From positions 83,773,979-83,837,978 of the forward strand of contig NC_079501.1 of NCBI RefSeq assembly GCF_030052815.1: a DNA stretch of 64,000 nt, written 5' to 3'. Source of the DNA: Hevea brasiliensis (lineage: Eukaryota > Streptophyta > Magnoliopsida > Malpighiales > Euphorbiaceae). The notes below the pieces were generated by a model. That model was not told where the DNA came from, made no database searches, and was given only the letters and a program-made list of their open reading frames with translations. Position 1 is the stretch's first letter. Every line of letters begins with the position of its first letter. The position numbers and the translations under genes are program-made. Positions 1 to 11,455 of this stretch are shown one piece after another.

Positions 1-160
1 ACAACTTGGTAGGCCAAAAAAGAAGAGGGTGAAGAAAGTAGATGAGCCAAAGAACTACTGAAATTTGGAAAGATGAGCAGAGATGGTCACAAAGTGACTT
101 ACAACATTTGTAATGAAGTAGGGCATACCAAGAGGTCTTGTAAGTTTTATCCAAACTAGG
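1..160 (+). pseudogene. MULE-type transposase C-terminal zinc-knuckle remnant
   Basis: Reading from base 2 gives a basic stretch starting QLGRPKKKR, followed by a stop. A second stretch about 20 codons on reads VTYNICNEVGHTKRSCK. A basic LGRPKKKR region followed by a CX2C...HX4C knuckle is the usual C-terminus of plant Mutator-like transposases, after the SWIM finger. Here the first knuckle cysteine is replaced by tyrosine and the frame is interrupted, so the copy is dead. The catalytic DDE part would lie left of the window. The short length keeps the assignment moderate; another zinc-knuckle protein is possible. Confidence 0.5.
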
Positions 161-428
161 TTGCTGGTCAAAATGTCACTAAGGCAACCAAAATGCAGAA
201 GAACATGTGCAACCACAGCCACTATTAGCAACTTCACTCTAAAGAGAGATGCCTGCAGCAAGCTACATGGAAACAAATGGAACAAGCTATGTCAATCAAG
301 TTTAGAAAACAAGATTGACTAAGTTAGCATGTAAAAGACCTTTCAATAAAAACTTGGTGCAAAGTGCTACTGAAACCAGTTATTAGAGTTCATACTCAAT
401 CCTCACAGACAGAATCTTTAAACCAGGT

Positions 429-544
429 TGGTCACACTTTACAACTACTTTATTATACTAGAAATTTAGTAAGTAGATTATGCTTTTGGTCACACTTTAC
501 AACCACTCTATTATACTAGAAATTCAGTAAGTAAATTATGCTTT
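429..544. repeat. 58-bp tandem duplication
   Basis: Two adjacent 58-bp units (429-486 and 487-544) begin TGGTCACACTTTACAAC and differ at only a few positions. They lie in non-coding DNA just downstream of the transposase remnant. No function is apparent. Confidence 0.9.
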
Positions 545-612
545 TGGCATTACATTTTTACTTCTAGTATAAATATGTTCATCTAATACACTAATGCCTA
601 ATTGTTTAATCT

Positions 613-1118
613 TTGAAGGTGACCAAGGAAAAATCTGCAAAAAAATTAGGTGGAATTTGTTATAGGAAACCAAAGGATAACCTTAGTAGAGGATTTGGTT
701 TATATTTTGATAAAAACATTAGGAATATGGTGTATAAGGTACATGAAATTATTATAACTAATATTTTATTTCCATTATTTACAATTAAAATTACAAGCAT
801 ATGTTTATTTTTAAATGATTTTTTCAATTATAATAAACTGTTACTTCTGTGCTAATTAGTCTTCATGGTGCAAATACATCTAATAATGATAGTGAAAATA
901 AATCAATCACTGATGGTGGCCTTCAAACTAAAGCTAGTGGGAAAATTGGCATATTTGATGAATCAACAGTAGGAATTCCACCTACAAGTCTTGGATATTC
1001 AACACCTGGAATGAAAAGGATGGGCAATCCATGTGTCACCAAAAGGCAACTTGAACAAGAAAGGGAAAAGCAAATTAGGAATTTGAAGAAAAAAAAAGGA
1101 AGGAATAATACAAACTAA
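613..1118 (+). other. Possible decayed exons downstream of the MULE remnant
   Basis: Two short open stretches lie here. The first includes LSRGFGLYFDKNIRNMVY. The second (849-1118) is polar and ends in a lysine/arginine-rich, coiled-coil-like tail (KRQLEQEREKQIRNLKKKK). An RGxGLY motif can follow the knuckle of plant MULE proteins, so these may be later exons of the same pseudogene; the intervening stretch looks intron-like. I do not recognise a complete domain. The second stretch ends just before the solo LTR at 1129. Confidence 0.25.
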
Positions 1119-1128
1119 TATTTTTTTA

Positions 1129-3216
1129 TGTTTCGGAACTTAGCTGAAACAATTTAGTGAAAGAGCGGAAGCATGAAAAACATAAGTTGAGATCATTGAA
1201 TTCAAAATTTTTCTTCTAGGGTCTCATGCATCATGTAAGATTCATTATTTATCTATTTGATTTCAATGATAAACAGCATATTAAAACACTTTTAATATAT
1301 TTTTGGATCTACATTTACCATTTAAGATTTTAGAATTAACAGATTAATTCATTAGAACCCTAGATTAAATCAAGAACAAGTGCACTAACCTTTTAATGCA
1401 CTGTAGTTGTGTTTGGCACCTTTGGGATGCGCCTAGGATACCAGATGTTGTTCCTTTAGCTTGTCCACACCAAGATCACCAATGGCAGCCCCTTGAACAG
1501 CTTCTCAAGCCTTTCCAATCAATTAGAAAATCAGGTTTTGCCTTTAGAGATTTTATAGATGCATACAGGACACTAGAAACGATTTCTAGTATTTTTAATT
1601 CAAGAGAATGTTGGCAATTCTCTTTGAATTGATGAGAGATGAAGAAGAAGAGAGGAAGAGGTCTCCAAGGGTGGCAGCACATATGAAACAACAGTAGCTT
1701 GACTTTTTTTGTTATTTTATCCTTTCCCTTATATAGCTAGGTCACTACTTAAAACCTTTGCCACATGTCACATTCTGATTCGCTCTTAGTTTAATTGACC
1801 CAATCACATTGTGCCAAGTGTCAAACTTAGATTTAATCTTGACTTTGATCATCTTACATGATTAAAAGACAATTGGCAAGCTTATGTGTAGTGCCATGTG
1901 TCACTATCTCTTGGTGTCACATGTCACCCAGTGAAATGACCAAAATACCCTTGTGTCTTAATTTTGAGTTCTCAACCCAAAATAATTATTTCTCTTATTC
2001 TAATCAATTTATATCAAATATAAATTATTAATTAATCTCTATTAATTAATTTCTCATAATTAAATTCATATTTAAACATTTTAAATATAAATTTAACTTA
2101 TACTATACATCCAATAACCTAGATTTGGTTTTAAGCTATGCTAGGGACTTTGTAATCTAATTGCAAACCAAACCTATTTAATTAATTAATTAAATCATAT
2201 TTAACTTGGTGATTACTTGTGTATGTGTGTGACTCACTAGGTTCATCACTAATTGGCAATGAGATATGATATCAACTCTTAATATCATCAAAACTCTTTC
2301 TTACCATAAATGTTTTCTCTAAATCATTTTATGCACCTCATAGACCATGGTTAACACCTAGCATAGCATGCCATGGCCACCTAATCAGTAATAAGAAATA
2401 TCTTAAATGAACTTATAATCATATGTTACCATACACTAGAATCTCTCTATTACAAAATCCCAATTCGAGCTGGAGTCATGGTTTATGTCAAACCCCATTT
2501 GCTATGAATATTATGTTCTCTTTTAATTCCAGTTCTTGATTAAAAAGATTTTCTCATCAAAAAATCTTTTCTGATTAAATCTATCTGTCCTAGCCAGGAA
2601 CTTGAAACATCAAGAACAATTAAATGAACATAGGATTTTATCCCTATTTATTTAGGGTAACAGATTCCATCTTGATTAACACCTACCTCCATATATAACT
2701 AGTAGGAACCAACACATGCCCATATACCCATACACAATAGAAGTATGAAAGCAGAATCAAACTCAAATCACCTATATACAAGATAACTGTACTATCTCAG
2801 GTCTAAAGATTATATGCATTGATATGATTTATGACAATACATTGATAAGAGTAAACTCCACGTGCTTATCATAAATGTCATAGGTTCAGCCTACTTATCA
2901 TGTATAAGTGCTTATCATGTTTATTATATGGCATGAGACTCACCATTCCATCTTATTTATATCTTATATAAATAACTTGAGAATAAACATGACTATAATC
3001 TTTCTAGATAAGTCATGTCCTGTGTGAAGTATCATCAATTGTGAACCAATTTATAATACTTTGCGCTAGAAATACTGTCACTCATATTCTTAATAACTTA
3101 AGAATAGAATTTCTAACAAAATATCAATTGACAACGAAAAAGTGAAAATGCCTTTTATTAATAAAATATGTACAAGATACATACTAAATGATATGCTCTA
3201 GGACATACTACTAACA
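1129..3216. mobile_element. Probable copia-type solo LTR (S1)
   Basis: A 2.09-kb segment begins TGTTTCGGAAC and ends ACTACTAACA. It is flanked by TTTTA (1124-1128) and TTTAG (3217-3221), a near match to a 5-bp target duplication. It has no PBS, PPT or coding domain. An AATAAAA-containing stretch near the right end and a GCGGAAGC block near the left end resemble plant Ty1/copia LTRs. It lies between the transposase-related region and the GRF pseudogene. The ends are inferred because no second copy is present for comparison and the flanks are low complexity. Confidence 0.5.
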
Positions 3217-3897
3217 TTTAGTATATAAACTTGTTTCTACTTTTTAGGTTTTTGGTGTTCAAATGAATGTATTTGGATATTGCAGATAATTTTTTTGTGT
3301 TTTTTTTTGAGCATTTTAGTTCCATTTGAAACATGTGCTGCCAATGTTGAGACAAGTTCCTATAGGAACTCTCTAATGCTCAAATATGCAACTGATGTTT
3401 TATGTAACATGTATATTAAAACCACTTTGTTACTTATTATTAAAATGAAAGTCCATGTTTTATGTTGCATATGTGTATTTTATTATATATTTTAGGAATT
3501 CAATTGTTACTTTGATACAGTTTCTCAGCAATATATCAGTGAAAAGGTTCTAAATTGGTCAATGATCATTTTGCCTATCTGAACAATATACCAATTTCAA
3601 TTATAATTTAAGGATAACAAAGCAAATTTCATGCTAATAAAAACCAATCAATGTATCTATCAATCAATTAAAACCAAATTAAGGGCAAAATAAAACACTT
3701 CATTAAACACATCAAATTGTCTTTCATTCCATAACTCATTTACATATTTCCATCATCACACTTGCAAGAGACAACCTACTTTGAACAAAGTTAATGTATT
3801 CCTAAACCAACATGAGGACATTATCCCATCAAACAAAATAACCCTGTTAATACCTAAATTAACCTACTTTGTAATAAGAGCAAATAAAAGCAATACT
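3217..3897. other. No gene seen between solo LTR and GRF pseudogene
   Basis: AT-rich sequence. A short open frame at 3280-3495 has no recognisable domain and no coding character, and I read it as chance. Nothing else is supportable. Confidence 0.5.
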
Positions 3898-4446
3898 CAT
3901 GGTATGAAAATTGCCATTAATATACAAAGTTTCCTACTGCTACTATATTTCATTGTTACCTCACTTTCATCCTTCCTTTTCTCTAATTTCAAATTATTCA
4001 GCTCCTCCCTCACTGTGTTCAACTCATCAAAAATAGCTCTAGCTCTTTGCATTTTCCTCAATTCAATGTTTTCAATCATCTTTTTTTCCTTCACGAAGCC
4101 AATTATCAATTCCTTGGTCCATTCCGACGACTCACAATCAAGCTATTCAAAATACCCGTAACCTCTGTTCTCAACAGTCTACAAATCAACCAACAGAAAA
4201 AATTCAATTCACATTAACCCATATAACTTACACTATACACAGACAATATATATTACACTCTTACTTTATATGATGCGCAGCCATAGAACCTCTTTCCAGG
4301 GTTTGTTTCTTTCCATGATGTCCAAATCTTAGCATTCAACTGATAGTAATAAGTTAAAAGGGCCACATTTTCACCATTCTCCTTCTCAATCTTGAATTAG
4401 GCCTCAAAGATGAAAACAATCGATTTGAAGAAGAAGATGATGACAT
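3898..4446 (-). pseudogene. GRF-type zinc-finger protein pseudogene
   Basis: On the minus strand an ATG at 4446 opens MSSSSSSNRLFSSLRP, a start typical of small plant GRF-finger proteins. A shifted frame then gives IWTSWKETNPGKRFYGCA, the conserved centre of the GRF zinc finger. This exon appears to end at a GT near 4264. After an intron of about 85 bp, an AG near 4178 leads into RGYGYFE followed by a stop (normally RGCGYFEW), then an alpha-helical, coiled-coil-like tail (3897-4109). The second finger cysteine is changed to tyrosine, the following tryptophan codon is a stop, and there is a frameshift in exon 1, so the gene is inactive. GRF fingers bind nucleic acid; many plant copies are TE-associated. 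Confidence 0.7.
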
Positions 4447-5169
4447 TACCCTTCAATAATTCTTTACGAATCGTCTGAAAACAAAAAGGCATGGGTAGGT
4501 TATTATGTTAAGGGAGATGAATGTAGCTAACACAACTGTATTTAATAACTCTTAACATTGTCCAGTAATGTGACACGTACGTGTGTTCATTTTGGTTTCA
4601 TTGGTCTAATTAAATGATATTTTAGGCCCATTCAGTGTTTTAATTAATTATAATGGGGTTAAATGGCCTAAAAAAATTGATTGGGGATTATGTAATCATC
4701 TGACCAATTCTTAAGGGCTTAATTGGGCCTTTTGCCTATTGAAAATGACTTTATTCTTCATTTTACTTAATGTCATTTCAACTTTAGGTTTTTGAGGTAA
4801 GAAGAATAAGTTGGTAGTGAAAGGTGTGGCCAGAGATTCATATGTAGTGATCCATGAGGCTATTGGAGTTATTTCTTGATCCCTATGATTCTTTTGCCTT
4901 TGCAATTAGTGATTTAATTAGCTCAGTGGCTAGTCATAACATCCAGAATTTTTAACATATAAAACATTTTTTTTTATTTTGGCATTATTTTATTGATATT
5001 GGATTACTATATTTTGTTTATTATAATTTTACTATTGCTATCGTTAAAGGTGTTTATTTCAAACTTAAAAAATGGTGGTTATGTAAATAATAAGAGGTGA
5101 TACATTTTATACTATTATTTCATTCATATTTTATTTTATTAAAGATAATTTAAAGACTTATTTTAAATG

Positions 5170-5170
<1 letters not shown>
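4447..5170. other. AT-rich intergenic stretch
   Basis: No coding or RNA gene is seen. From about 4934 the sequence (ATAACATCCAGAATTTTTAA) resembles the start of a decayed LTR. I cannot find a matching end or a second copy. Confidence 0.3.

Positions 5171-5230
<60 letters not shown>
5171..5230. repeat. (ATT)n microsatellite
   Basis: About 60 bp of uninterrupted TTA/ATT trinucleotide repeat. Likely polymorphic in length. Confidence 0.97.
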
Positions 5231-5231
<1 letters not shown>

Positions 5232-7369
5232 AACTTGTTTTGAATTAGTTAAAGTATAATTGGACTTAAATGAAGAAAGAAAAGGACCTAAATGAAGAAC
5301 TTACAAAAGTTTAGGGATTTAATAGATAATTAAAACTGAAAAAAAAAAGAATTTTGAAAATTTTCAGAAGCCAGATCCCCCCTCTCTCATCTCTCTCCAT
5401 CTTACTCTCTTCCCCCACCCCCTTCCCCCCTTTTCATTTTCTGGCCAATGAAGGAGCACCATCGCCAACCGATGAGTAGAGGAGGACTAGTGACATCCAT
5501 CGATGGTAAAGGAGCCATAGATGGAGTAATGAGCAGCAGCAAAGGCGGCAAGCAAGGGAGGAGAGAGAAATGGCACGCATGGGAGCAAAAACTTCCTGGC
5601 TTTATTCTAGTGCTATACTATGGCCTTTTTGGTCAATTTAGATGGCATTGGAATCCTTATGAACCTAGTTTTCTTTTGGGACTAACCTTAATCAAGATTG
5701 TGGCTAGAGGAAGAAGTTTTGAAGGAGAGAAGTTTTGGGTTTCTCAAGCTTTTGGGATAGATCCCTGCCAATTAGTGATGTGAATTGATGATTGAGCCTA
5801 GTAATCTTCATCTACACTTCGGAAGATTCGATTTGACACTAATCATGCCTCGATCATAGACCAAAAGGAGAAGATGCTGCTACCTAAACTAAATTGGTCG
5901 ATATCAGATGATCGGAGAGAACTTTCAACAAATTATCTACGGTTCTATCACTAGTAGCTCATGGGCATCCAGAATGTACATTGGGATCAATGATAGCCCA
6001 CTGGTGCTCGAGATCAAGTTTTCGACCTGATCTAGATGCCCAGCAGCTCGTCCCAAAACATGGTCAATATCACATTCGATTCTAGCATTTTCAAGTATTC
6101 TAGAACTGTTCTAAGTAGTAGAATTTATAAAGATAAACTCAAACTCAACTTGTGCAGTTTTTACTTAGTGTTAGGTTAGCTAATTAAGTTATAAAATATT
6201 CATGACTTAGTGAATTAAGTAAAATGAATTTAATTAATACAAGAATGATGTAGAGAACCTCCAGAAATATTTTTATAATTTTTAAAGTGCTAAAAATAAT
6301 TATTTGGACTTTAGAGAAGTTAGAGATCTGAGCTTGAGTTTAGATGATTAGACCTAGATTAAGTTTCTTGTAGGTCTCGGATGGGCATTGTAATTGTTGT
6401 TGTGGGTCTGAGGCCTTGTGTATTGTGTTTTGTTGAGTTTTCTTTGCAAGGGTTAGGTTTAGTTATAGTAGAGATTTTACTGAAATTTTAGCAAGACCTT
6501 AGGATTAATTCTTGCATCTGTAGATTAAATTAATTGTTTATTCTGTCAGTCAATTAATAGAGGTCGTTGTGTCTGTATAGGTGATTGAGGCCGACCGTCT
6601 TCTTTTTCTAGCTGGACCAACTATAGTTTGGTTTTTAGCTCAGTGAATTGGATATTGATTATTTTTATAATTTTAGTATAATTTATATTTTCCTAGCATG
6701 TTCATACATTCACTTATATATATACATATATAGTTACTACATTAGGAGCATACGATAACTATATGGATCGCTGACTCTCTCATAAAAGGATTAAGAGAAT
6801 ATGTAGGATTTCAGATAGTTAAGGTATGGAGTCGACTTCCAACATGTATTAGGTGTGCAGTGTAGCTCCAATTTATCCTCTCAGTTGAGGATTTGGGTGA
6901 TTTGTTTGTTTGGTGCATTTTCATTAATAGGACAATATTAGAAATAGATAGTTATAAAGATTATAGCTATAATCAATATCTAAATTTTCTGAGTCGAGCG
7001 CTCATTTCTATTCAACATTTTTTTCTAGGTTATAGGAGGAGCATTTTGTTTCAGAATATAACTTGTATTTTTCTACACAGGTTGTGCTGTTACTTAGTTA
7101 GTGGTTTTATTTTATTTATTTATTTGATTGTTTTAATTTTAGAACTCCGCAGTGACACTAATAAATATTGTATTAATGGATTATATATATATATATAAAT
7201 TACTTATCAAGGTTACCTTGGTTTCCCCACATTATTAATGGGTTGTATATTGAGTTCAGTTGGACTCCCTAATTTATTTTATAATATTTAATAATATTTT
7301 ATTCATATGGTGGGCATTGAGTTTGGGTTTGATAATAGTAAGACTTATTATAAGCTTCGAAAGCTTTAT
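5231..7369. other. Unassigned repeat-like DNA, possibly a decayed LTR
   Basis: A less AT-rich CT-run (about 5380-5430) precedes an open frame at 5448-5783 with no recognisable domain. Downstream there is intergenic-like sequence ending in AT-dinucleotide runs near 7190. The order (AT-rich, CT-rich leader, mixed sequence) resembles the LTRs later in the window, but no terminal motif, TSD, PBS or PPT is clear and nothing else in the window matches it. I leave it unassigned. Confidence 0.25.
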
Positions 7370-7971
7370 ACTTGCCCAAATTCTAGTGTCAATCTGACCC
7401 ATAAAGTTGGATCTTGATACTAGTAATCATGTTTTGAGGCCTCCTATAACTCCTACAGTGAAAGCAAATGTTGATGCCAACTGTTGTTAGTAGGAACCTT
7501 CGTTGTGTTGGAGTTGGTGTGTTGCTACAAAATGATTTTAGGCAAGTCTTGGGGTAGTTGGTAAGCGGCTTCATGGTGTGGTAAAAGCTCAAATGGCTAA
7601 AGTGTTGGTTTTACTTCATGGTGTGTAGGTGGCATTAGATATGGGGGAGAGGCGCGTATTGTTGGAGGTTGATTGCCAATTTCTATGGTTTGCTTTTTGT
7701 AGTTTTACGAATGGTGCGTCTCCTCGTTACCAGTTGCTTGAAGATGTGCATCCTTTTAGCTAATGAGTTTCAAACCTTAGACATGCCGTGAGTTAGTCAT
7801 ACTGGCAATGCCGTGGCTCATACTATGGCGACATTAGCTTTATCTCAAACTGAAAAAATTCTGTATTTCAAGTTGATGTACTTGCTGTCCTTCGCCCTAT
7901 AGTGGAGGCAGATTTTCTTTATGATTGCAATGAAATCTTGTTTTTCCATAAAAAAAAAAAAAAAAAAAAAG
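7370..7971 (+). pseudogene. LINE 3' end: RNase H domain remnant plus poly(A)
   Basis: Across two or three frames the plus strand reads RPPITPTVKANVDAN, then ERRVLLEVDCQ, then TGNAVAHTMATLALSQ and finally RPIVEADFLYD. In order these are the conserved blocks of the RNase H domain that ends many plant LINE polyproteins: the first Asp in NVDA, the Glu/Asp pair in LLEVDC, and the HTGNAVAH block. A run of about 20 A residues follows at 7951-7970, as expected for target-primed insertion. Stops and frameshifts are frequent, and no reverse transcriptase is found upstream, so this is a 5'-truncated dead copy. No clear target duplication was found. Confidence 0.75.
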
Positions 7972-8709
7972 TGAACATGAAAGAAAAAAAAAATGAAAAA
8001 CTTTAATTAGTTGAACAATTAATATAAAAGAAAATTTTCATCTATGGGATTGCTATTATCATTTATTTACATTTAAGTAACATTAATATATTCTCCTTCT
8101 TATAGAATTTTGGAGACTATCATTTTGTACCTATATTCCAAAAGTAGGGGACGATTAATCCCTTATTTACAATTAAGGGATAATGTCGTTTTTTTTTTTT
8201 TTCTTTTTTTTTTTTTAATTAATCACTTATAGAATTATGGGATGATTATCGCATTTAGTAAAACAAGCTACAATTTTTTTGTAATAAAAAATTTTACATT
8301 ATTCTTAATAAATGAAATTATTTATATTTAAATAAAATATTATTTTTTAACCTTTTATCTATTACTTAGCTATTTCCATCTCACACATAAGAAATGCATC
8401 CATATATGATCTAAAAAAATAAATTACAATGGTGTGATTTTGTAAATTAATAGATTAAAGTGAAGAATTATAAAAACACTCGCGGACTAAATTTTTGTAT
8501 GCATTACAGTGTATTTTCTTGTATATATATATATTTTACTTTATAATGTTAGTTTATAAAGTAAAATATATTTTATTATGAATAAAATTACTTTAAATTA
8601 TTATAGGAAAATAATGTGCAGTAATTAAGATAAAAATAATCATTTAATAATTATAAACAATTAAAACGAGATAATTTTTTAAATTAGATATTGGAAATTA
8701 AAAAAAGGG
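7972..8709. other. AT-rich DNA without recognisable features
   Basis: Includes T-runs near 8190-8215 and a TA-rich stretch near 8523. No gene or repeat family was recognised. Confidence 0.5.
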
Positions 8710-9254
8710 GTAAATTACATATTCGATACCTTAATTTAGGATATACAACAATAAGGTGCCTAAATTTTAATTTACAATGCAAAACTCTCTGATTTTTTTG
8801 TTTTAAGTAACATAACATCCTCCCATAACTTTTACTAATTAATTTTTTTTATTGCAGCATTTGTCAGATTAAAAAAATTATATTTACTTTCTATTAATTT
8901 GATACTTGTCAGAAAAATTTAATTAATTAAAAATAATATTTTGTAATTAATTTTTCCCTAATTTCTCTCTTCCTTATCCTTTGTATGCCTAAAGTCTCAA
9001 CAATTCAAATTGCACGTATCGACATTTTAGTATTCAAAATCTATTTACCTGAAATTAACAATCTATGAAAATATAATTTGTTGATATTTGATAAATATCA
9101 TTTCAATATAAATAGTCTAGTAACTATTTATAAGGTTATAGAGGAGTTTTATGTTTTTTAATTTAAATATTAGGAAGATTTTGTATTAAAACATAAAATT
9201 TAGGTATTGTGTTGTTATATATACTTAAATTCACATACTATTTATGTAATTTAC
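8710..9254. mobile_element. MITE-like element with long terminal inverted repeats
   Basis: The left end begins GTAAATTACATA and the right end finishes with ATGTAATTTAC. The first roughly 110 bp align, with gaps, to the reverse complement of the last roughly 115 bp; shared blocks include AATTTA, TACCTAAATTTT-like and CTCCYATAAC segments. The interior has no coding capacity. Size (about 545 bp), AT-richness and long imperfect TIRs fit a non-autonomous DNA transposon; similar termini are common in plant MULE-derived MITEs. Target duplications are unclear because both flanks are A-rich, so the superfamily is not assigned. Confidence 0.65.
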
Positions 9255-10819
9255 AAAAAAATAGAAAAACACCTAATAATAATTTTATAGTATTGTTGTT
9301 GGAATAGTAGCTAATAGTTAGTTTTGATATATAAGTAAGATTGCTTACACAATGTTTTATCCGTATTTTTTTGATATGTGAGATTAATTATGTAATATTT
9401 TAATTTGAATTAATTTTTTAATAACAATGGTACATATTATTTTTAATTTATATTGGATTAAGAGATTATATTTTTTTTTTAAATTCATTTATTGAAGTAT
9501 TTATTTATGAAAAAAGAGACTAAAATGTCTTTGATATTAAATGGATAATATTTAATTGGATGTTATCTGAATTATATGAAAATATTTAAATAATATTATA
9601 CAAATATTGAATTATTTAAAAAAAATTCAAGAATTTAAATTAAAAAGTTTATGAGGCTTATTATCAATATTATTAGAGTTGCCTGACGAGATTTTAGATT
9701 TGAACTGTAATTTGAGTCAAATCAATAAAAAATTAAAATAAAAACTCAAAACTAATAAATGTATAATAAATAAATTAATATAATATAAAAAAATAAATTA
9801 TAAGTGTGTATAATAAATACAAATAACATGCAATTGCATGTAAAAATAAATTATTATTACTATAATATTTTTAGCTCAACTATCATGTCAACTCTCTCTA
9901 ATTTTAAGTAAAAAATTGGATAAAATTTTTATGGATTTTGAAAAATTATTCTATTTTGCCAAAATTGAAACACAACTTAAGGTTTGTAATTTTTTTTTAT
10001 AATTAGGCTTTTTTTATATTTATTACAAAAATAGAAAATAAATATCAAACTAAAATTATGGTAAGATTTTAATTTAATAGAAATGTACTGCCACCAAAAT
10101 TTATACGAATTAGTAAAAATTATAATAATTTAGAAAATGAAAATGTATCCCTAAATTTTAATAATTAAAATTTTCTTCCTATGAGCATATAACAAATATT
10201 AATTAATAAAAACAAAAATAAAAATTAAATTAATGAGAAAATTTTTTGTTATATATTTATTAATAAAAGTCAAATTAATTTATAAATTCAAATAATTTAT
10301 TTATATTAAATACAATCAATTATTTAAACTAAAAAGTAAACAATTTGAATTGATTTGGATTCATGGATTAATTTGGTGGTGCTTGTGCAGATTGATACAA
10401 AGCGCTCTTACATTATGTTTGGCAATATTTTAGTGGAGAAGAAAATAAAGGAAAGGAAAAAAAAAATGAGGAAGAAATTAATTTTCTCTTTTTTTATATT
10501 AGAGAGGAAAATAAAAAAAATTCTTTTAAATAATAAAATATCTATTTTATCCTTAATGTTTACAATTAAAAAAAATAATTATAAAATTTTATTCATTTTA
10601 TATAGGATGGCAATGACTAAGTTACTTTTAATTCATGTATCTGATTTGACTGAATTTTATTGAGACCTTTTTGATAGCATATAATTAGTTTGAGAAGAGT
10701 TAAATTTAAATAATAATACTTATGTTGAATTTGAGTCAGATTCGTATTTTACATGTGTACTCATTAGTCGATGTCGTTTATATAAATAATTAATTAAATT
10801 TAATATTTTTAATAATATT
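9255..10819. other. Very AT-rich DNA, no genes seen
   Basis: Open frames here (for example 10355-10663) are lysine- and isoleucine-rich, as random AT-rich DNA would give, and show no domain. The far end of the R3 LTR may begin in this stretch but can no longer be recognised. Confidence 0.5.
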
Positions 10820-11455
10820 TAAAAATTTTAAGTTTATTTAAGTCATAAGAAAACCAAATTTATAAGTTTCTCATTTTTTTGGAATTTCTCAAATAATGAA
10901 ATTTAATTTCAAAATTTCTTTAAAATTGTGAGTAACCTGTTAAAATACCTATCAACATTTATCATAATAATCTAAGACACATATGAAACCTATATGGTTT
11001 CGTTCACAACCCTCTCACAATAACCATAATTTATGCTACCATCTCATCAATTAAGATAAATTTACATACTTGGAAATTTACAATATACACGTATAAAAGC
11101 GTTTACAAAATACAAGACTTATTTCAACATCCATGTAGTTTGTAGAATTTAAATAGTTACACATTAAAAGATTATATTTCACAACATAATTGCCTGATGC
11201 AATATAATCTCCTAATGTGTACAAAATAATATGGTGTCTTTTTAAGTCTTGAGCAAAACGTCACCCATTCGCCCTTACTCTCGTGCTGGCTCTTTATTCT
11301 TACTTTTATTATCTACGGAAATTTCAAACAACTTCACTAAGCAAATTTGCTTAGTGGTGCTATAACTTAATGATATTATGTTATGCAACATGTATATGAG
11401 CAAATCATTCATAATCTCATGAAACATGTTTCTAACAATTACATTTCATTAGTAC
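10820..11455 (-). mobile_element. R3 3' LTR, distal part (cut by R1)
   Basis: On the minus strand this segment matches the end region of solo LTR S4 (35240-35850), for example the block around ACCTATATGG at 10990 and the CTAAGC...GCTTAG hairpin at 11337-11354. It is continuous with 29670 once R1 and one copy of AGTAC are removed. The outer LTR end (expected TGTAACACCCTAAC) is not found and seems lost or decayed near 10.8 kb. Confidence 0.7.
11337..11354 (-). other. Conserved LTR hairpin (R3 3' LTR)
   Basis: CTAAGCAAATTTGCTTAG, a perfect 18-nt palindrome. On the minus strand its edge lies 24 nt before CGTAG at 11313. Confidence 0.8.

Noticed and set aside
1476..1691. Minus-strand open frame in S1
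   Set aside because: Inside the probable solo LTR, without any retrotransposon protein motif.
3781..4161. 126-codon plus-strand open frame
   Set aside because: It is the antisense shadow of the GRF pseudogene, which has the conserved residues on the minus strand.
5448..5783. 111-codon open frame on the plus strand
   Set aside because: No recognisable domain, sits in repeat-like DNA and has low-complexity basic composition.
10355..10663. 102-codon open frame rich in K and I
   Set aside because: Expected by chance in DNA this AT-rich; no domain.
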